Positions 33,927 to 43,071 of a stretch of 64,000 bases of DNA are shown piece after piece. The notes under the pieces were generated by a model. That model ran no database searches and was not told the origin of the DNA. It worked only from the letters and a program-made list of their open reading frames with translations. A program made the translations under genes and the position numbers. Every line of letters starts with the position of its first letter. Position 1 is the first letter of the stretch. This DNA is from Scybalenecus merdavium (lineage in GTDB: Bacteria; Bacillota; Clostridia; Oscillospirales; Acutalibacteraceae), in contig DVNM01000042.1 in NCBI GenBank assembly GCA_018714405.1, forward strand, positions 20,834 to 84,833, read 5' to 3'.

Positions 33927-33968
33927 CTATTATTATACGCCCTCTTTTATATACTTTCTTTGCATTTA

Positions 33969-33993
33969 CCCGGCGGCCGGAACAGCCGCCGGG
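33969..33993. other. GC-rich hairpin between DUF2804 and MazG-like genes
   Basis: A 9-bp stem CCCGGCGGC/GCCGCCGGG (33969-33977 with 33985-33993). The T-run (TTTT) lies on the plus-strand side although both adjacent genes are on the minus strand, so its use as the DUF2804 terminator is doubtful. Confidence 0.5.
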
Positions 33994-34010
33994 TTTTGAT
34001 AAAAGCAGAA

Positions 34011-35033
34011 TCAATATCTGTTGTGCACGTCCTCGGCAAAACAGAGCAGATCTTTCATTTGAAGCACCGTGCCGTCGTCCAAAACAGCTTTGCCGGTCAT
34101 GCGGCCGAACACCTGGTGCTGGTCGGTCACGATCACGCCGGCGTTAATTTTGGCCGCGCGGTCGATGATGGGCTGAAAATCAGCCTCGAACCGGCCGTCC
34201 GACGAGGTAAAGCGCCACGGAGCGGTGTAATACGGCTTAGGGATATGAAATTCCACATCATCGAGCTTATGGCCCACGCCGTCGTAAAACAGCATATTTT
34301 CACTGGCCGCCGACGTGTCGCCAAAGCCGTAGCCGATATTGAAGCCAAACGGCTTGCCGCCAATTACGCCATTGCCGCTGCCCCAGTACCAGGTGTTGTC
34401 ATACGTCCAGACGCCGCGGCCCCAGTCGAGCGTGCCGAAATCCTGCGTTTCGTCAAACGTGTACGTTTTGCCGCCGAATTTGATCCAGCCGGACGCCGGC
34501 ATGCAGTTGATTTTCTGGTTATAGTAAAAGGCGGTCTTTTTTTCTTTCCACGGCGTGGCGATGACCATGGTGTCCATTTCCGGCTGGGCAAGCGTAATGT
34601 CGCACGAAAAGCTTTCGCGCCCGTAAAAGCGTGAAAAATTGCACATGATACGCCGCTTGCCGGGCGAAACTTCAAAGCGCATGGAAAGCCGGCTGTTCTC
34701 AAACACCGTGTCGCCCGTTTCCGACGTTGCCGGCAGATGCAGGCTGCCCATCGGAAACGCAGTCAGCACCGTTTCGGTATGCTCCCAGACGGATGCAAAA
34801 TCGAGGAATGAAACCGACTGCAGCCCGACGTAGCCGTCGTCCGAGATCGTGAACGCCGCGCCGAAATCGCCGGAGAGCACCAGATAATAGTCCCACTCCT
34901 TGATGCGGTGCGCCGGCGCCTTTATGTCGGCCCGGTCATAGACCTGCAAAAGCCGGCGCGACCAGCCCGGTTCGCGCAGCGCTCCGTCTGCATTCAAAAG
35001 CCTGCCCGGCTGTGTTACCTCATGATTTCTCAC
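34011..35033 (-). CDS. DUF2804 family protein
   Basis: The 340-residue protein matches DUF2804: it opens MRNHEVTQPGRLLNADGAL and contains DFGTLDWGRGVWTYDNTWYWGSG (split across about residues 225-248) and a beta-rich lipocalin-like body. The family's function is unknown; related AttH-like folds bind hydrophobic ligands. The start is the GTG at 35033, 7 nt after GGAGGGGG; the upstream frame extension crosses the promoter. It is transcribed divergently from uxuA. Confidence 0.85.
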   Translation of the reverse strand: MRNHEVTQPGRLLNADGALREPGWSRRLLQVYDRADIKAPAHRIKEWDYYLVLSGDFGAAFTISDDGYVGLQSVSFLDFASVWEHTETVLTAFPMGSLHLPATSETGDTVFENSRLSMRFEVSPGKRRIMCNFSRFYGRESFSCDITLAQPEMDTMVIATPWKEKKTAFYYNQKINCMPASGWIKFGGKTYTFDETQDFGTLDWGRGVWTYDNTWYWGSGNGVIGGKPFGFNIGYGFGDTSAASENMLFYDGVGHKLDDVEFHIPKPYYTAPWRFTSSDGRFEADFQPIIDRAAKINAGVIVTDQHQVFGRMTGKAVLDDGTVLQMKDLLCFAEDVHNRY

Positions 35034-35088
35034 AAATAAGCCCCCTCCAGCATAAAATTTTACATTTTGGGCGGAAATCCCCTTTTCT

Positions 35089-35117
35089 ATCATAACCTGT
35101 GCGGAACAAAAAATCAA
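35089..35117 (-). promoter_or_regulatory. Promoter of the DUF2804 gene
   Basis: TTGATT (35117-35112), 17-nt spacer, TATGAT (35094-35089) on the minus strand. Confidence 0.65.
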
Positions 35118-35138
35118 GAAAGAAATGCCGATCCCTTA

Positions 35139-35167
35139 TTGAAAGAAAAATAGCAATATGGTAGAAT
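35139..35167 (+). promoter_or_regulatory. Promoter of the uxuA operon
   Basis: TTGAAA (35139-35144), 17-nt spacer, TAGAAT (35162-35167). Its -35 box is only about 22 nt from the divergent DUF2804 -35 box, so one regulator could affect both. Confidence 0.75.
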
Positions 35168-35197
35168 AATTTTAACATAAAAAACGGAGGAACGCCT

Positions 35198-36268
35198 ATG
35201 CAAATGACATTTCGGTGGTTCGGCAAAGAAAAGGACACGATCAGCCTGGAACAGATCCGCCAGATCCCTGGCGTGACCGGCATCGTCCCCGCCCTGCACG
35301 ACCTGCCGGCCGGCGAAGCCTGGCCGATGGCGCGCGTGCAGCAGATGCACGACGAGATCACGGCCGCCGGCTTTACGATGGAGTGCATTGAAAGCGTAAA
35401 CGTGCACGAAGACATCAAGATCGGCCTGCCAAGCCGCGACCAGTACATTGAAAACTACATCACCTCGATCCAAAACCTGGCGAAAGTCGGCGTTAAAGTG
35501 ATCTGCTACAACTTTATGCCGGTGTTTGACTGGACCAGAACAGACCTTTACATGCCGCTGCCCGACGGTTCCACCTGCCTTTGCTACGACGGCAAGCAGG
35601 TAGAGGGCAAGTCGCCCGAGGACATGTTCCGCGAGATCGACGAAAATTCCAACGGCTACGCCATGCCCGGCTGGGAGACCGAACGCATGGGCGAGATCAA
35701 GGAGCTGTTTGAAAAGTACAAGGGCGTCACGGCCGACGACCTTTGGAACAACCTGAAATACTTTTTGGAGGCCATTATGCCCACCTGCGAGGCATGCGAC
35801 GTGAAGATGGCCATCCACCCGGACGACCCGCCGTGGGGCATTTTCGGCCTGCCGCGCATCATCACCGGCAAGGACGCGATCGAAAAGCTGTTTGCCCTGG
35901 TGCCGAGCAAATACAACGGCTTAACGCTTTGCACCGGCTCGCTGGGCGCCAGCCCCAAAAACGACATGGTCGACATCATCCGGGCCGCGCAGGGACGCAT
36001 TTACTTTGCACACCTCAGAAACGTGGCCATCAACGACCAGTGGTTCAACGAAACGGCGCACGAGAGCGCCTGCGGCAGCCTGGACATGTACGCCATCGTC
36101 AAAGCCCTGCAGGAGACCGGGTTTGACGGCTACATCCGCCCCGACCACGGCCGCATGATCTGGGGCGAAGTAGCGCGCCCGGGCTACGGGCTGTTTGACC
36201 GCGCGCTCGGCGTCTCTTACCTGAACGGATTGTGGGAAGCCGTAGAAAAAAGCAGAAAAGAAAAATAA
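35198..36268 (+). CDS. uxuA: Mannonate dehydratase
   Basis: UxuA converts D-mannonate to 2-keto-3-deoxygluconate in glucuronate breakdown. The 356-residue length is normal. The N-terminus MQMTFRWFGKEKDTISLEQI and segments VIPALHDLP-like (residues 28-36), YNFMPVFDWTRT, MAIHPDDPPWGIFGLPRI, TGSLGASPKND and IRPDHGRMIWGE are conserved UxuA blocks, including metal-binding Cys/His/Asp residues of the TIM barrel. The ATG follows CGGAGGAA. The fructuronate reductase gene follows after 19 nt. Confidence 0.97.
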   Translation: MQMTFRWFGKEKDTISLEQIRQIPGVTGIVPALHDLPAGEAWPMARVQQMHDEITAAGFTMECIESVNVHEDIKIGLPSRDQYIENYITSIQNLAKVGVKVICYNFMPVFDWTRTDLYMPLPDGSTCLCYDGKQVEGKSPEDMFREIDENSNGYAMPGWETERMGEIKELFEKYKGVTADDLWNNLKYFLEAIMPTCEACDVKMAIHPDDPPWGIFGLPRIITGKDAIEKLFALVPSKYNGLTLCTGSLGASPKNDMVDIIRAAQGRIYFAHLRNVAINDQWFNETAHESACGSLDMYAIVKALQETGFDGYIRPDHGRMIWGEVARPGYGLFDRALGVSYLNGLWEAVEKSRKEK

Positions 36269-36287
36269 GCGGGAAAGGACCGATAAC

Positions 36288-37139
36288 ATGTTTACACACG
36301 AGAATTTAAAGGGCCGCGTGGCCGTTGTGACGGGCGGCGGCGGCGTGCTTTGCGGCGACTTTGCCAAAACGCTGGCCCGGCAGGGCTGCAAAGTGGCCGT
36401 GCTGGATCTGAACGAAGCGGCCGCGCAGAAGTGCGCCGACGCCATCAACGCCGACGGCGGCACCGCCATTGCCGTGGGATGCAATGTGCTGGAGCCCGAA
36501 TCCATGGAAGCCGCGCGCCGGACGGTGAACGAAAAGCTCGGCACCTGCGACATTTTGCTCAACGGCGCCGGCGGCAACAACCCGAAAGGCACCACCACCA
36601 AGGACACGCTGGAAAAAATCGACCTGGCGCAGAAAGACGAAAGCATTAAAACCTTTTTTGACCTGGACCCGGCCGGTATCAGCTTTGTGTTCAACCTGAA
36701 CTTTCTGGGCACCTTGATCCCGACGCAGATCTTTGCCAAAGACATGGCCGAAAAGGAACACGCCTGCATCATCATGATCACCTCGATGAACGCCTACCGC
36801 CCGCTGACGCGCATTCCCGCCTACTCGGCGGCCAAGGCGGCGGTCAAGAACTTTACCGAGTGGATGGCCGTGCACTTTGCGCCGCTTGGCATCCGTGTAA
36901 ATGCCATCGCACCCGGCTTTTTCTCGACCAAACAGAACAAAACGCTGCTTTGGAACGAAGACGGCACGCCGACGGCGCGCACCGGCAAGATTTTGGCTGC
37001 CACGCCGATGAACCGCTTTGGCGAGCCTGAAGAGCTGGACGGCACGCTGCTGTTCCTTTGCGACGAGGCATACAGCGGCTTTATCACCGGCGTTTCCATT
37101 CCGGTAGACGGCGGCTTCAACGCTTATTCAGGCGTATAA
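36288..37139 (+). CDS. SDR-family D-mannonate oxidoreductase (fructuronate reductase)
   Basis: This 283-residue short-chain dehydrogenase has the NAD-binding motif VVTGGGGVLCGDFA (about residue 14), the NGAGGN segment, the catalytic Ser in ITSMNAY and YSAAKAAV (YxxxK). It matches the YjmF-type SDR that replaces the classical UxuB and reduces D-fructuronate to D-mannonate, the step before UxuA, consistent with the shared operon. Substrate is inferred from context and resemblance; isomerase uxaC and KDG kinase genes are not in the window. Confidence 0.88.
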   Translation: MFTHENLKGRVAVVTGGGGVLCGDFAKTLARQGCKVAVLDLNEAAAQKCADAINADGGTAIAVGCNVLEPESMEAARRTVNEKLGTCDILLNGAGGNNPKGTTTKDTLEKIDLAQKDESIKTFFDLDPAGISFVFNLNFLGTLIPTQIFAKDMAEKEHACIIMITSMNAYRPLTRIPAYSAAKAAVKNFTEWMAVHFAPLGIRVNAIAPGFFSTKQNKTLLWNEDGTPTARTGKILAATPMNRFGEPEELDGTLLFLCDEAYSGFITGVSIPVDGGFNAYSGV

Positions 37140-37154
37140 ATCATACTGTAAAGC

Positions 37155-37187
37155 AAAACGGAGCACGGCAAACGTGCTCCGTTTTTT
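37155..37187 (+). terminator. Intrinsic terminator of the uxuA operon
   Basis: A 13-bp stem (37155-37167 with 37173-37185) followed by TTTTTT. Confidence 0.95.
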
Positions 37188-37282
37188 CAATATTCCGACA
37201 AAACGTGCAAAAATGTAGCTTGACGCGCCGTTCCGGCTGCCGGATAATAAATACAGAAACAAAGTAAAGGGGGCGGCGCACC

Positions 37283-38147
37283 GTGCAGCGTTTAAAAGAA
37301 TATGCCAAAAAAGCACTTTACCCGCCGGTCTGGTGCCTGGCGGCTTTGGCCGCCGTTTCCGGCATAGGGCTCTATTTTGTTTTTACCACCGGTGCCGATG
37401 CGAAACCGAACCCGGCCGTCTATAGCCTCTACACCATTTCGGCCTACACCCTGCTCATTTTGTGCCTGCGCGCTGCCCGGCTCATTCAAAAAGCCTTTTT
37501 TAAGCTGGAACGCTTTGCCTTTTTCAGAAGATACAGGCACGATCTGCGTTTTCGTGCCGAGGTGGTGCTTTACGGCACGCTGGCGGTCAACGTGATCTAC
37601 AGCGTTTACGAGGCGTGCGCCGGCATTTTGCTGCACTCGGTTTGGTGCGGCACACTGGCCTGTTACTACATCATTTTAAGCGCAGAACGCTTTTCACTTG
37701 TGAAAAATATTCACAAAAAAAAGTGCGGCTAACAAGTGGAAAAAATACCGCTTTTGCGGCATTTTGCTGCTTTTGCTGACGGCGCCCGTCTGCGGCATGG
37801 GCGTGCTGATGATACAAAGCGGCGAAGCGCCGCACTACCCCGGCCACATGATCTACGCGGCCGGCGCCTACACGTTTTACAACCTGGCCGCAGCCGGGGC
37901 TAACGTGGTCAGATACCACAAACGCACCGGGGCGGTGCACGCCGCCACCAAAATGCTTTCGCTGTCGTGCGCGCTGGTGTCGCTCTTTTCGCTGCAAAGC
38001 GCCATGCTGGCGGCTTTTGGCGACGACGCTGTTTTCCAGTTCCAGATGAACAGCATCACCTGCGCACTGCTTTTTGCCGCGCTGGCTGGCATGGCCGTTT
38101 ACATGATCGCAAAAGGCAACAAGCAGATACGCCTTGTAAAAGAATAA
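37283..38147 (+). pseudogene. Multi-spanning membrane protein split by a frameshift in an A8 run
   Basis: Two open frames, 37283-37732 (GTG start, 149 residues) and 37764-38147 (127 residues), look like halves of one protein. If one A is dropped from the eight-A run at 37715-37722, the first frame passes from NIHKK into SAANKWKKYRFCGILLLLL without a stop, giving about 288 residues. Clostridial membrane proteins of about that length share both halves, and the halves resemble each other (AVYSLYTISAYTLLIL against HMIYAAGAYTFYNLAA). Function unknown. It may be a pseudogene, a slippage-expressed gene or a consensus error. Confidence 0.7.
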
Positions 38148-38314
38148 ATAAAATATTTCTACAAGGCCACCATAAAAAAGCACGCCGGGAGCGCACTTTT
38201 TTGTTTTACGAATAAAATTTCTGCAATTTTCCACATATATGTGCAAACTCTACGCTTCGTGTGTGTTCTTTTTGGCCGCCGTGCATTATAATAACGGCGA
38301 AAGGAGCGGAAAAA

Positions 38315-38920
38315 ATGGACCAGATAAGGATCGGAAAATTTATTGCCGCCGCCCGAAAAGCGCACGGCATGACACAAAAGCAGCTTGCCGAGCGGCTTTT
38401 AATCAGCGACAAGACCGTTTCCAAATGGGAACGCGGCAAGGGGCTGCCGGAAGTGGGGCTGATGCTGCCGCTGTGCGAAGCGCTGCAGATCACGGTAAAC
38501 GACCTGCTTTCCGGCGAGAAAATTTCTGAAAACAATTACCAGAAGAAAGCGGAGGAGAACATGATGTCTTTGATGCAGGAAAACCAGGAAAACAAAAAGC
38601 ACCTGGCGCTGTCCGTCATCTGCGGCGTGATCACGATCATCGCAGTATGCGCGCTGGTCGTCATCGCCGCCTATATGCCCATACCGGCGGCAGCCCGCAT
38701 CGCACTGATCGTGCTGGCTGTGGCAACGGGGGCAGCCGGCGTTGGCGCAGCGGCCGTGCTGGACGTAAAAGCCGGTTACTACGAGTGCCCGCACTGCAAG
38801 GCGCTTTTTGTGCCGAGCACGCGCGACTATGTAAAAGGGTACCACACCTTAACAAAACGCCGCCTGACCTGCCCCGAATGCGGCAAAAAAAGCATGTGCC
38901 GACACCGGATCGTCAGATAA
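38315..38920 (+). CDS. XRE-family HTH protein with membrane helices and zinc ribbon
   Basis: The 201-residue protein combines an N-terminal Cro/CI helix-turn-helix (MTQKQLAERLLISDKTVSKW, about residues 18-37), two hydrophobic helices (about 95-145: LALSVICGVITIIAVCALVV and AARIALIVLAVATGAAG) and a C-terminal zinc ribbon with CPHC and CPEC. It is probably a membrane-bound regulator or sensor of unknown signal. The ATG at 38315 follows AAAGGAG; a TATAAT at 38287-38292 could be its -10 box. It is convergent with hydF. Confidence 0.85.
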   Translation: MDQIRIGKFIAAARKAHGMTQKQLAERLLISDKTVSKWERGKGLPEVGLMLPLCEALQITVNDLLSGEKISENNYQKKAEENMMSLMQENQENKKHLALSVICGVITIIAVCALVVIAAYMPIPAAARIALIVLAVATGAAGVGAAAVLDVKAGYYECPHCKALFVPSTRDYVKGYHTLTKRRLTCPECGKKSMCRHRIVR

Positions 38921-38936
38921 GCTTTAACACAGGGCA

Positions 38937-38975
38937 CAAAAAAACAGCGTCTGCCGCAGCAGACGCTGTTTGCTT
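38937..38975. terminator. Bidirectional terminator between the HTH gene and hydF
   Basis: A 13-bp stem (38942-38954 with 38959-38971). On the minus strand it is followed by seven U and would end the hydrogenase maturation operon; on the plus strand it has a weaker T-run. Confidence 0.9.
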
Positions 38976-38995
38976 ATTTAGGCAGCACAGCCACC

Positions 38996-40201
38996 TTATT
39001 CGGATTTCGGGCGAAAGACCTCGCCCTCCGGCAGCATGGCCGTGGCGCGGGGCAGGATGCCCTGCATGTAGGCAATGGCGGTGCCGTAATTCGTAAACGC
39101 CGTGCCGACATCCACGGCCGTGCGCATGCGCCAGCGCATTTCCTTTTCGTTCAGCATACAGCCGCCGCAGTGGATGACGAGCGCATATTTTGCCAGATCA
39201 CTCGGAAACGAGCGGCCGTTTGAAAGTTCGATTTTCAAATCTTTACCGGTGCGCTTTTGCAGCCACGCCGGCAGTTTAACGCTGCCGATGTCGCCGCACT
39301 GGCGGTGGTGGGTGCAGCCCTCTGAGATAAGCACCGTATCACCATCCTGCAGCCGGTCGATCGCAGCTGCGCCGGAAAGCGCCGTTTTTAAAAAGCCCTT
39401 TTTGCGCGCCATCAAAATGGAAAACGAGGTCAGCGCGACGGTATCCGGCACCATCTGCTTGACCGTTTCAAACGCCTGCGAGTCGGTCACGACCAGGCGC
39501 GGCGGCACACGCAGGTTTTCAAGCACTTTCGGCAGCTCGGCCGGCTGGGTAACGATGTCCACGCCGCCGCAGTCGAGCACCTCACGGATGGCCATTTGCT
39601 GCGGCAAAATCATGCGCCCCTTAGGCGCCGCCGCATCGATTGGCGTGACGAGCACGACAAAGTCGCCCGGGTCGATCAGATCAGAAAGAAGCGGCGCGCT
39701 TTTTTGCACGCCGGCCAGGCGCGCCAGGCGGTTTTTCAGTTCCTCCACGCCCTCGCCGGTCGCAGCGCTGACGTAAAGTGCATCCTTTTGCCGCGCGCCG
39801 CACAAAAGGTCGCACTTGTTGTGCGCCACGACATACGGCGTTTCGAGCTGCGAAAACAGCGCGACCAGCTCTTTTTCGGTGGCGTTTAAGTCTCTGGTGC
39901 AGTCGGTGACCAGCACGGCCGCGTCGCAGCGGCGCAGCGCCTCTTTTGTCTTTTCCACGCGCTTTTCGCCGAGTGCGCCCGAATCGTCATAACCCGGCGT
40001 GTCGAGGATCAGCACCGGGCCGAGCGGCAAAAGCTCCATAGCCTTGGTGACCAGGTCAGTGGTGGTGCCGGCCACATCCGACACAACGCTTAACTGCTGA
40101 TTCGTAACGCGGTTGACGAGACTCGACTTGCCGGCGTTGCGGCAGCCGAAAAAGCCGATGTGCACGCGCTCTGCACTGGGCGTGTCGTTTAAAGTGCTCA
40201 A
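38996..40201 (-). CDS. hydF: [FeFe]-hydrogenase H-cluster maturation GTPase HydF
   Basis: HydF is the scaffold on which the 2Fe subcluster is completed before transfer to apo-hydrogenase. The 401-residue protein has an N-terminal GTPase domain (FFGCRNAGKSSLVN; LDTPGYDD; HNKCDLL) and the C-terminal cluster ligands CTHHRQC (about residue 304) and HCGGC (about 354). The start is a TTG at 40201 overlapping the hydG stop as TTGA. All GTPase and Fe-S residues appear intact. Confidence 0.97.
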   Translation of the reverse strand: MSTLNDTPSAERVHIGFFGCRNAGKSSLVNRVTNQQLSVVSDVAGTTTDLVTKAMELLPLGPVLILDTPGYDDSGALGEKRVEKTKEALRRCDAAVLVTDCTRDLNATEKELVALFSQLETPYVVAHNKCDLLCGARQKDALYVSAATGEGVEELKNRLARLAGVQKSAPLLSDLIDPGDFVVLVTPIDAAAPKGRMILPQQMAIREVLDCGGVDIVTQPAELPKVLENLRVPPRLVVTDSQAFETVKQMVPDTVALTSFSILMARKKGFLKTALSGAAAIDRLQDGDTVLISEGCTHHRQCGDIGSVKLPAWLQKRTGKDLKIELSNGRSFPSDLAKYALVIHCGGCMLNEKEMRWRMRTAVDVGTAFTNYGTAIAYMQGILPRATAMLPEGEVFRPKSE

Positions 40202-41616
40202 AATCTGAAATCCCTTTCTCCGTTTTCGATCTTCACCAGGCGTTCGCGGACAATGTCCTTGACCTTGTCCTTGCCGATATTGTCAATTTCTTTTTCGATC
40301 AGCGCCTCGCCGATCGCACGCGTTTCGGGAGAGGCATAGTCCATCAGGTATTCTTTGAGCGTCATCAGTGCATTCGGGTGGCAGCAGTTCTGGATCTGCC
40401 CCGCCTTGCAAAGGCTCATAAAGCGGTCGCCGGTGCGCCCCTCGCGGTAGCACGCCGTGCAGAACGACGGGATGTAGCCCAGCTGCATCAGCCAGCGCAC
40501 GACCTCGTCCAAAGTGCGCTTGTCGGACACATCGAACTGTTCGGAATTTTCTTCCATAACATCCTCTTCGGCATAGCCGCCGACCGAGGTCTTGGACGCG
40601 CCGCTGATCTGCGACACACCGAGACGGATGACCTTTTCACGGCAGGCCTGGCTCTCGCGCGTGGAGATGATCATGCCGGTATACGGCACAGCCACACGGA
40701 TGCAGGCGCAGATCTTGGCAAAAATATCGTCGGAGATCGAGTTGTCGAACGCGGCCGGGTCAATGTCGTCGGCGTGCTTGACACGCGGCACCGAGATCGT
40801 GTGCGGGCCGACGCCGTGCACGGCCTCCAGATGCTCGGCGTGCATCAAAAGGCCGGCGAACTCATACTTGTAAAGCTCCAAACCGAACAGCACGCCAAGG
40901 CCGACGTCGTCAATGCCGCCCTCCATGGCGCGGTCCATGGCCTCTGTATGGTAAGCATAATTGTGTTTGGGGCCTGTTGGGTGCAGTTTTTCGTAGCTTT
41001 CCTTGTGGTACGTTTCCTGGAACAGGATGTAGGTGCCGATGCCGGCCTCCTTGAGCTTGCGGTAATTTTCGACCGTGGTGGCGGCAATGTTGACGTTGAC
41101 GCGGCGGATGGCGCCGTTTTTATGCTTGATGGAATAGATGGTTTTGATGCTTTCCAAAATGTATTCAATGGGGTTGTTGACCGGGTCCTCGCCGGCTTCG
41201 ATCGCCAGGCGCTTGTGGCCCATGTCCTGCAGAGCGGTGACCTCGCGCACGATCTCCTCCTGCGTCAGCTTGCGGCGGGCGATGTGCTTGTTTTTCAGGT
41301 GGTACGGGCAGTAGGTGCAGCCGTTGACACAGTAGTTAGACAGGTAAAGCGGCGCAAACATCACGATGCGGTTGCCGTAAAAATCCTTTTTGATTTGTTC
41401 GGCCAGGCCGTAAAGCGCCTGCACGCGGTCTGGATCCTCGCAGGCGAGCAGCACCGACGCTTCGCGGTGTCCAAGCCCTTTGCGCGCTTTGGCCTTTTCT
41501 AAAATTTCGTCGACCAAAGCGAGGTTATTTTTGTTTTTCTCGGCATAGTCGAGCGTGGCGCGGATCTCTTCATCGCTGATGAATTCCTGTGCTTTCATAG
41601 ATTTCGGATCGTACAT
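40198..41616 (-). CDS. hydG: [FeFe]-hydrogenase maturation radical SAM enzyme HydG
   Basis: HydG splits tyrosine to give the CO and cyanide ligands of the H-cluster. The 472-residue protein has the radical SAM motif CVNGCTYC (about residue 87) in a ThiH-like barrel and the C-terminal auxiliary-cluster motif CTACYREGRTGDRFMSLC (about 388-405). The ATG at 41616 follows AAGGGGAAG, and is preferred to one 27 nt upstream inside the hydE end. It follows hydE by 19 nt. Confidence 0.97.
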   Translation of the reverse strand: MYDPKSMKAQEFISDEEIRATLDYAEKNKNNLALVDEILEKAKARKGLGHREASVLLACEDPDRVQALYGLAEQIKKDFYGNRIVMFAPLYLSNYCVNGCTYCPYHLKNKHIARRKLTQEEIVREVTALQDMGHKRLAIEAGEDPVNNPIEYILESIKTIYSIKHKNGAIRRVNVNIAATTVENYRKLKEAGIGTYILFQETYHKESYEKLHPTGPKHNYAYHTEAMDRAMEGGIDDVGLGVLFGLELYKYEFAGLLMHAEHLEAVHGVGPHTISVPRVKHADDIDPAAFDNSISDDIFAKICACIRVAVPYTGMIISTRESQACREKVIRLGVSQISGASKTSVGGYAEEDVMEENSEQFDVSDKRTLDEVVRWLMQLGYIPSFCTACYREGRTGDRFMSLCKAGQIQNCCHPNALMTLKEYLMDYASPETRAIGEALIEKEIDNIGKDKVKDIVRERLVKIENGERDFRF

Positions 41617-41635
41617 TTTTCTTCCCCTTTTCAGA

Positions 41636-42685
41636 TCATTCATGGTAATCGCCGCGGCCGAAGTCGATCACGCGGCCGATTTTCTGCAGGTCACGCGCCA
41701 GCAGTTCCAGATGTTCGGCGGACTCGCCGCCGGTGCTTTTTTTGTTGTCATAAATAGCATACTTACCGCGCACCCCGGGGGGCGACAGGTTCGGCATGAC
41801 CACGTTGGCGCCCACATCGAGCGCCTGCAGGCGGCCGTCGCCCGGCAAACTGGCCAGCGCCGTGGTGGCCGGCAGATTGGCGTGCGGCAAAAGCAGGCGC
41901 AAAACGGCAACCAGAAATACCGTAAGCGCACCGCTGCCCGGCGGGCAGTTTTCAAACGGCGTGCCCCGGGCGGGCAGAAACGGCCCGATGCCGACCATCT
42001 GCGGGCGCAGCCGTGCCAGGTAAACCAGGTCGTCGGCCAGATCAGCCGCAGTCTGCCTCGGCGCGCCGACCATAAAACCGGCGCCGGTCTGGTAGCCGAT
42101 CTCTTTTAAGTCATGCAAACAGCGCAGGCGGTTTTGCAGCTGCATATCGCCCGGGTGCAGATACAAATACAGCGACGGGCTGGCCGCCTCGTGGCGCAAA
42201 AGGTAGCGGTCTGCCCCGGCGGCAAACAGGCGTTTGTAGCTTTGCCGGCTGCGTTCACCGAGCGACAGGGTCACGGCCGAATCCGGGCAGGCGGCTTTAA
42301 GGCTTAAAAGCAGTTTTTCCAGCCGGTCGTCCGTAAAATACGCATCCTCCCCGCCCTGCAGCACAAACGTGCGAAAGCCGAAGGCATAACCGTGCACGCA
42401 GCATGCCAAAATTTCCGCTTCCCGCAGCCGGTAGCGGTGCGCACACGCATTGCTGCGGCGCAGGCCGCAGTAAAGGCAGTCGTTTTTGCAGTAGGACGAG
42501 ATTTCCACCAGGCCGCGCACAAAAACGCCGCGGCCAAAATTTTGAAGCAGACAGGCGCGGCTTTTTTCAAATAGGTAAGACGCGACCTGCTCGTCTGCAT
42601 ACTGCTCAATCAGCCGGGTAAACCCGGTCCTGTCCGGCACACCGCCGTGCGCCAAAAGGTCGATCTGGGCAAATGCGTCAGACAT
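41636..42685 (-). CDS. hydE: [FeFe]-hydrogenase maturation radical SAM enzyme HydE
   Basis: HydE processes the HydG-derived iron complex on the way to the bridging dithiomethylamine ligand. The 349-residue length is typical. The radical SAM cluster motif is ISSYCKNDCLYCGLRR (about residue 65), followed by VLQGGEDAYF and LSLGER. It overlaps the regulator gene by 8 nt and has no own ribosome-binding site, implying translational coupling. The hydrogenase structural genes are not in the window. Confidence 0.95.
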   Translation of the reverse strand: MSDAFAQIDLLAHGGVPDRTGFTRLIEQYADEQVASYLFEKSRACLLQNFGRGVFVRGLVEISSYCKNDCLYCGLRRSNACAHRYRLREAEILACCVHGYAFGFRTFVLQGGEDAYFTDDRLEKLLLSLKAACPDSAVTLSLGERSRQSYKRLFAAGADRYLLRHEAASPSLYLYLHPGDMQLQNRLRCLHDLKEIGYQTGAGFMVGAPRQTAADLADDLVYLARLRPQMVGIGPFLPARGTPFENCPPGSGALTVFLVAVLRLLLPHANLPATTALASLPGDGRLQALDVGANVVMPNLSPPGVRGKYAIYDNKKSTGGESAEHLELLARDLQKIGRVIDFGRGDYHE

Positions 42686-42923
42686 TGGAGTAAAGTGCCT
42701 TGGCGCTGACGCCGTTTAAACGCCCGGCCTTGGAGGCGATGGTATTGATGATGCCCTCGGGCGCGTCGACCACCAGCGAAATGATATGCACGCCCTTTTC
42801 GCGGTACGGCAGACCCATGCGGCCGATGATGTGGTCGCTGTACTGCGACAATGTGGCGTTGAGCGCCGAAACGCTTTCCATGTTTTCCACAATAATGCCG
42901 ATCACGGCAACTCTGTTTTCCAT
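42678..42923 (-). CDS. Iron-only hydrogenase system regulator (TM1266 family)
   Basis: The 81-residue ACT-like protein (MENRVAVIGIIVENMESVS, then LVVDAPEGIINTIASKAGRL) matches the putative regulator family found next to hydEFG in many clostridia and Thermotoga. Its ATG at 42923 follows GGAGGTTTTT. It is the first gene of the maturation operon and sits directly behind a leader that ends in a terminator hairpin. The ligand of the family is unknown. Confidence 0.92.
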   Translation of the reverse strand: MENRVAVIGIIVENMESVSALNATLSQYSDHIIGRMGLPYREKGVHIISLVVDAPEGIINTIASKAGRLNGVSAKALYSNV

Positions 42924-42937
42924 AAAAACCTCCGAAA

Positions 42938-42966
42938 ATAAAAAAGCGCGCCTTTTCGGCGCGCAC
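42938..42966 (-). terminator. Terminator hairpin at the end of the hydrogenase operon leader
   Basis: Minus-strand stem GCGCGCC/GGCGCGC (42964-42958 with 42952-42946), 5-nt loop, followed by UUUUUUAUUUU and then the GGAGG of the regulator gene. It is 22 nt before the start codon, so read-through is needed to express the operon from the promoter at 43072-43100. Confidence 0.85.
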
Positions 42967-43066
42967 TTTTGCACAAACAGAAACGGTATTCGGCCTTTCG
43001 CGTAGGTAAACCGCGGCGTCAGTCAAAAAATCGTTTCGGCGAAGGCAAGCCCGCACCTCAAGCTAA
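42967..43066 (-). ncRNA. Structured 5' leader of the hydrogenase maturation operon, class unknown
   Basis: About 100 nt lie between the predicted start (near 43065) and the terminator. The RNA contains GAGGTGCGGGCTTGCC, TTCGCCGAAACG, CGCGGTTTACCTACGCG (4-bp stem) and GAAAGGCCGAATACCG, with several alternative GC pairings. Layout (promoter, compact leader, terminator, ribosome-binding site) is that of a cis-regulatory RNA, but no known riboswitch class could be matched by eye. Confidence 0.45.
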
Positions 43067-43071
43067 TGTTT

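Noticed and set aside
37764..38147. Second half of the membrane protein as an independent gene
   Set aside because: Its first ATG lies inside a hydrophobic helix, no ribosome-binding site precedes it, and the frame is open upstream to join the first half.
42938..43070. Lysine riboswitch in the hydrogenase leader, because of GAGGTGCG
   Set aside because: The other conserved blocks of the L box, and its length of about 170-180 nt, are absent, and the downstream genes are unrelated to lysine.
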